64,000 nucleotides of DNA from Oxydemutator sp963693105 (GTDB lineage: Bacteria > Pseudomonadota > Gammaproteobacteria > Poriferisulfidales > Oxydemutatoraceae). How positions within the stretch are numbered: position 1 is the stretch's first letter; each line of letters starts with the position of its first letter. Positions 63,702 through 64,000 of this stretch are shown piece after piece. The stretch spans positions 434,001 to 498,000 of the forward strand of contig OY843752.1 in the NCBI GenBank assembly GCA_963693105.1. Direction: 5' to 3'. A model generated the notes under the pieces. The model was not told the DNA's origin. It worked only from the letters and a program-made list of their open reading frames with translations, and searched no databases. Both the position numbers and the translations under genes were made by a program.

Positions 63702-64000
63702 TTACTGCTTCCGGCCCTCGCCGCACTTGCCCTCGCCGCATTTGCTTTCCATGCCCTTCTTGCCGGACATGCCTTCACCACACTTGCCCTCGCCACACTT
63801 GCCCTCACCGCATTTGCCTTCTTTCCCTTTGCCGGACATGCCTTCACCGCATTTGCCCTCGCCACACTTGCCCTCGCCGCACTTGCCTTCCATGCCCTTC
63901 TTGCCGGACATGCCTTCACCGCACTTGCCCTCGCCACACTTGCCCTCGCCGCATTTGCCTTCCATGCCCTTCTTGCCGGACATGCCTTCACCGCACTTGC
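63702..64000 (-). CDS. HvfA-like copper-binding RiPP precursor, start beyond right edge
   Basis: The visible 3' part encodes a low-complexity peptide of GKCGEGKCGEGKCGEG blocks separated by MSGKKGME spacers, ending CGEGRKQ and TAA at 63702. Repeated EGKCG motifs are the hallmark of HvfA-type precursors, whose cysteines are converted to oxazolone/thioamide by an MNIO (DUF692) enzyme HvfB with HvfC, giving a copper-binding peptide. About eleven EGKCG-like motifs are visible. The signal peptide, start and any hvfBC genes lie outside the window, so the assignment rests on the repeat alone. Confidence 0.75.
   Translation of the reverse strand, partial: KCGEGMSGKKGMEGKCGEGKCGEGKCGEGMSGKKGMEGKCGEGKCGEGKCGEGMSGKGKEGKCGEGKCGEGKCGEGMSGKKGMESKCGEGKCGEGRKQ

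Noticed and set aside
63702..64000. Treating the Gly/Lys/Cys repeats as non-coding low-complexity DNA
   Set aside because: The EGKCG phase is kept over the whole visible length with silent third-base changes and a clean stop and terminator, so it is coding.

Overview
The window is a GC-rich, gene-dense stretch of a gammaproteobacterial chromosome. Markers that fit this are fis, hspQ, the accB-accC-aroQ block, the dsbD-cutA-fxsA-groES-groEL order, metX-metW, the bioH-bioC pair, class Ia nrdAB and a fused two-ATP-cone NrdA. A complete soeABC sulfite-oxidation operon suggests sulfur-based lithotrophy, in a free-living or symbiotic sulfur oxidiser. I cannot name the genus. Both ends are cut: topA runs off the left edge and an HvfA-like metallopeptide precursor runs off the right edge. 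No rRNA, tRNA, IS element or CRISPR array was recognised.

Most of the window is housekeeping: topA, rpsT, rpmG-rpmB, proB, a fatty-acid desaturase, a hydantoinase, nrdAB (1-15 kb); dsbB, proC, yggT, tsaD, plsY, bioH, bioC, metX, metW, hspQ, pilins (20-30 kb); cytochrome c4, dsbA, fis, accBC, aroQ, tlpA, dsbD, cutA, fxsA, groESL (30-42 kb); macro domain, ampD, gshA, FAH hydrolase, fpr (42-47 kb); soeABC, ugd, an ABC exporter and an OmpA-like lipoprotein (54-64 kb).

Threaded through it is an unusual dispersed peptide natural-product (RiPP) system. A core operon on the minus strand (20321 down to 15435) encodes a fused E1-like/YcaO cyclodehydratase, a PoyD-type radical SAM epimerase and two Ser/Thr/Cys-rich precursor peptides. 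Eight more precursor-like genes lie as solo genes or pairs between housekeeping genes (about 4.3, 5.4, 8.5, 8.9, 26.5, 30.5, 39.4 and 41.9 kb). All ten have a nitrile-hydratase-like leader ending in Gly-Gly. The cores fall into three classes: Ser/Thr/Gly-rich (four), long Gly/Ala/Val hydrophobic and proteusin-like (four), and a duplicated class with identical cores (two). Six precursor units share an upstream element with core GTTCAG(A/C)AAC...TTGTCA at a fixed distance from a -35/-10 pair, 82-96 bp before the start codon; a degenerate seventh copy sits between the maturase operon and dsbB. Several share a terminator hairpin built on AAAGAGGCCGCG. This looks like a regulon of dispersed precursor cassettes served by one maturation locus.

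A second accessory region (47.1-54.5 kb), partly AT-richer than its surroundings, holds a reduced type III restriction-modification locus (a Mod remnant and a Res-like protein without helicase motifs) bracketing an AAA15-type ATPase and a small uncharacterised partner, then a DUF4143 ATPase, a 5' scrap of gloA, and an AlbA_2/Schlafen-type ATP-binding regulator with TPK repeats. It resembles a defence island with decay scars.
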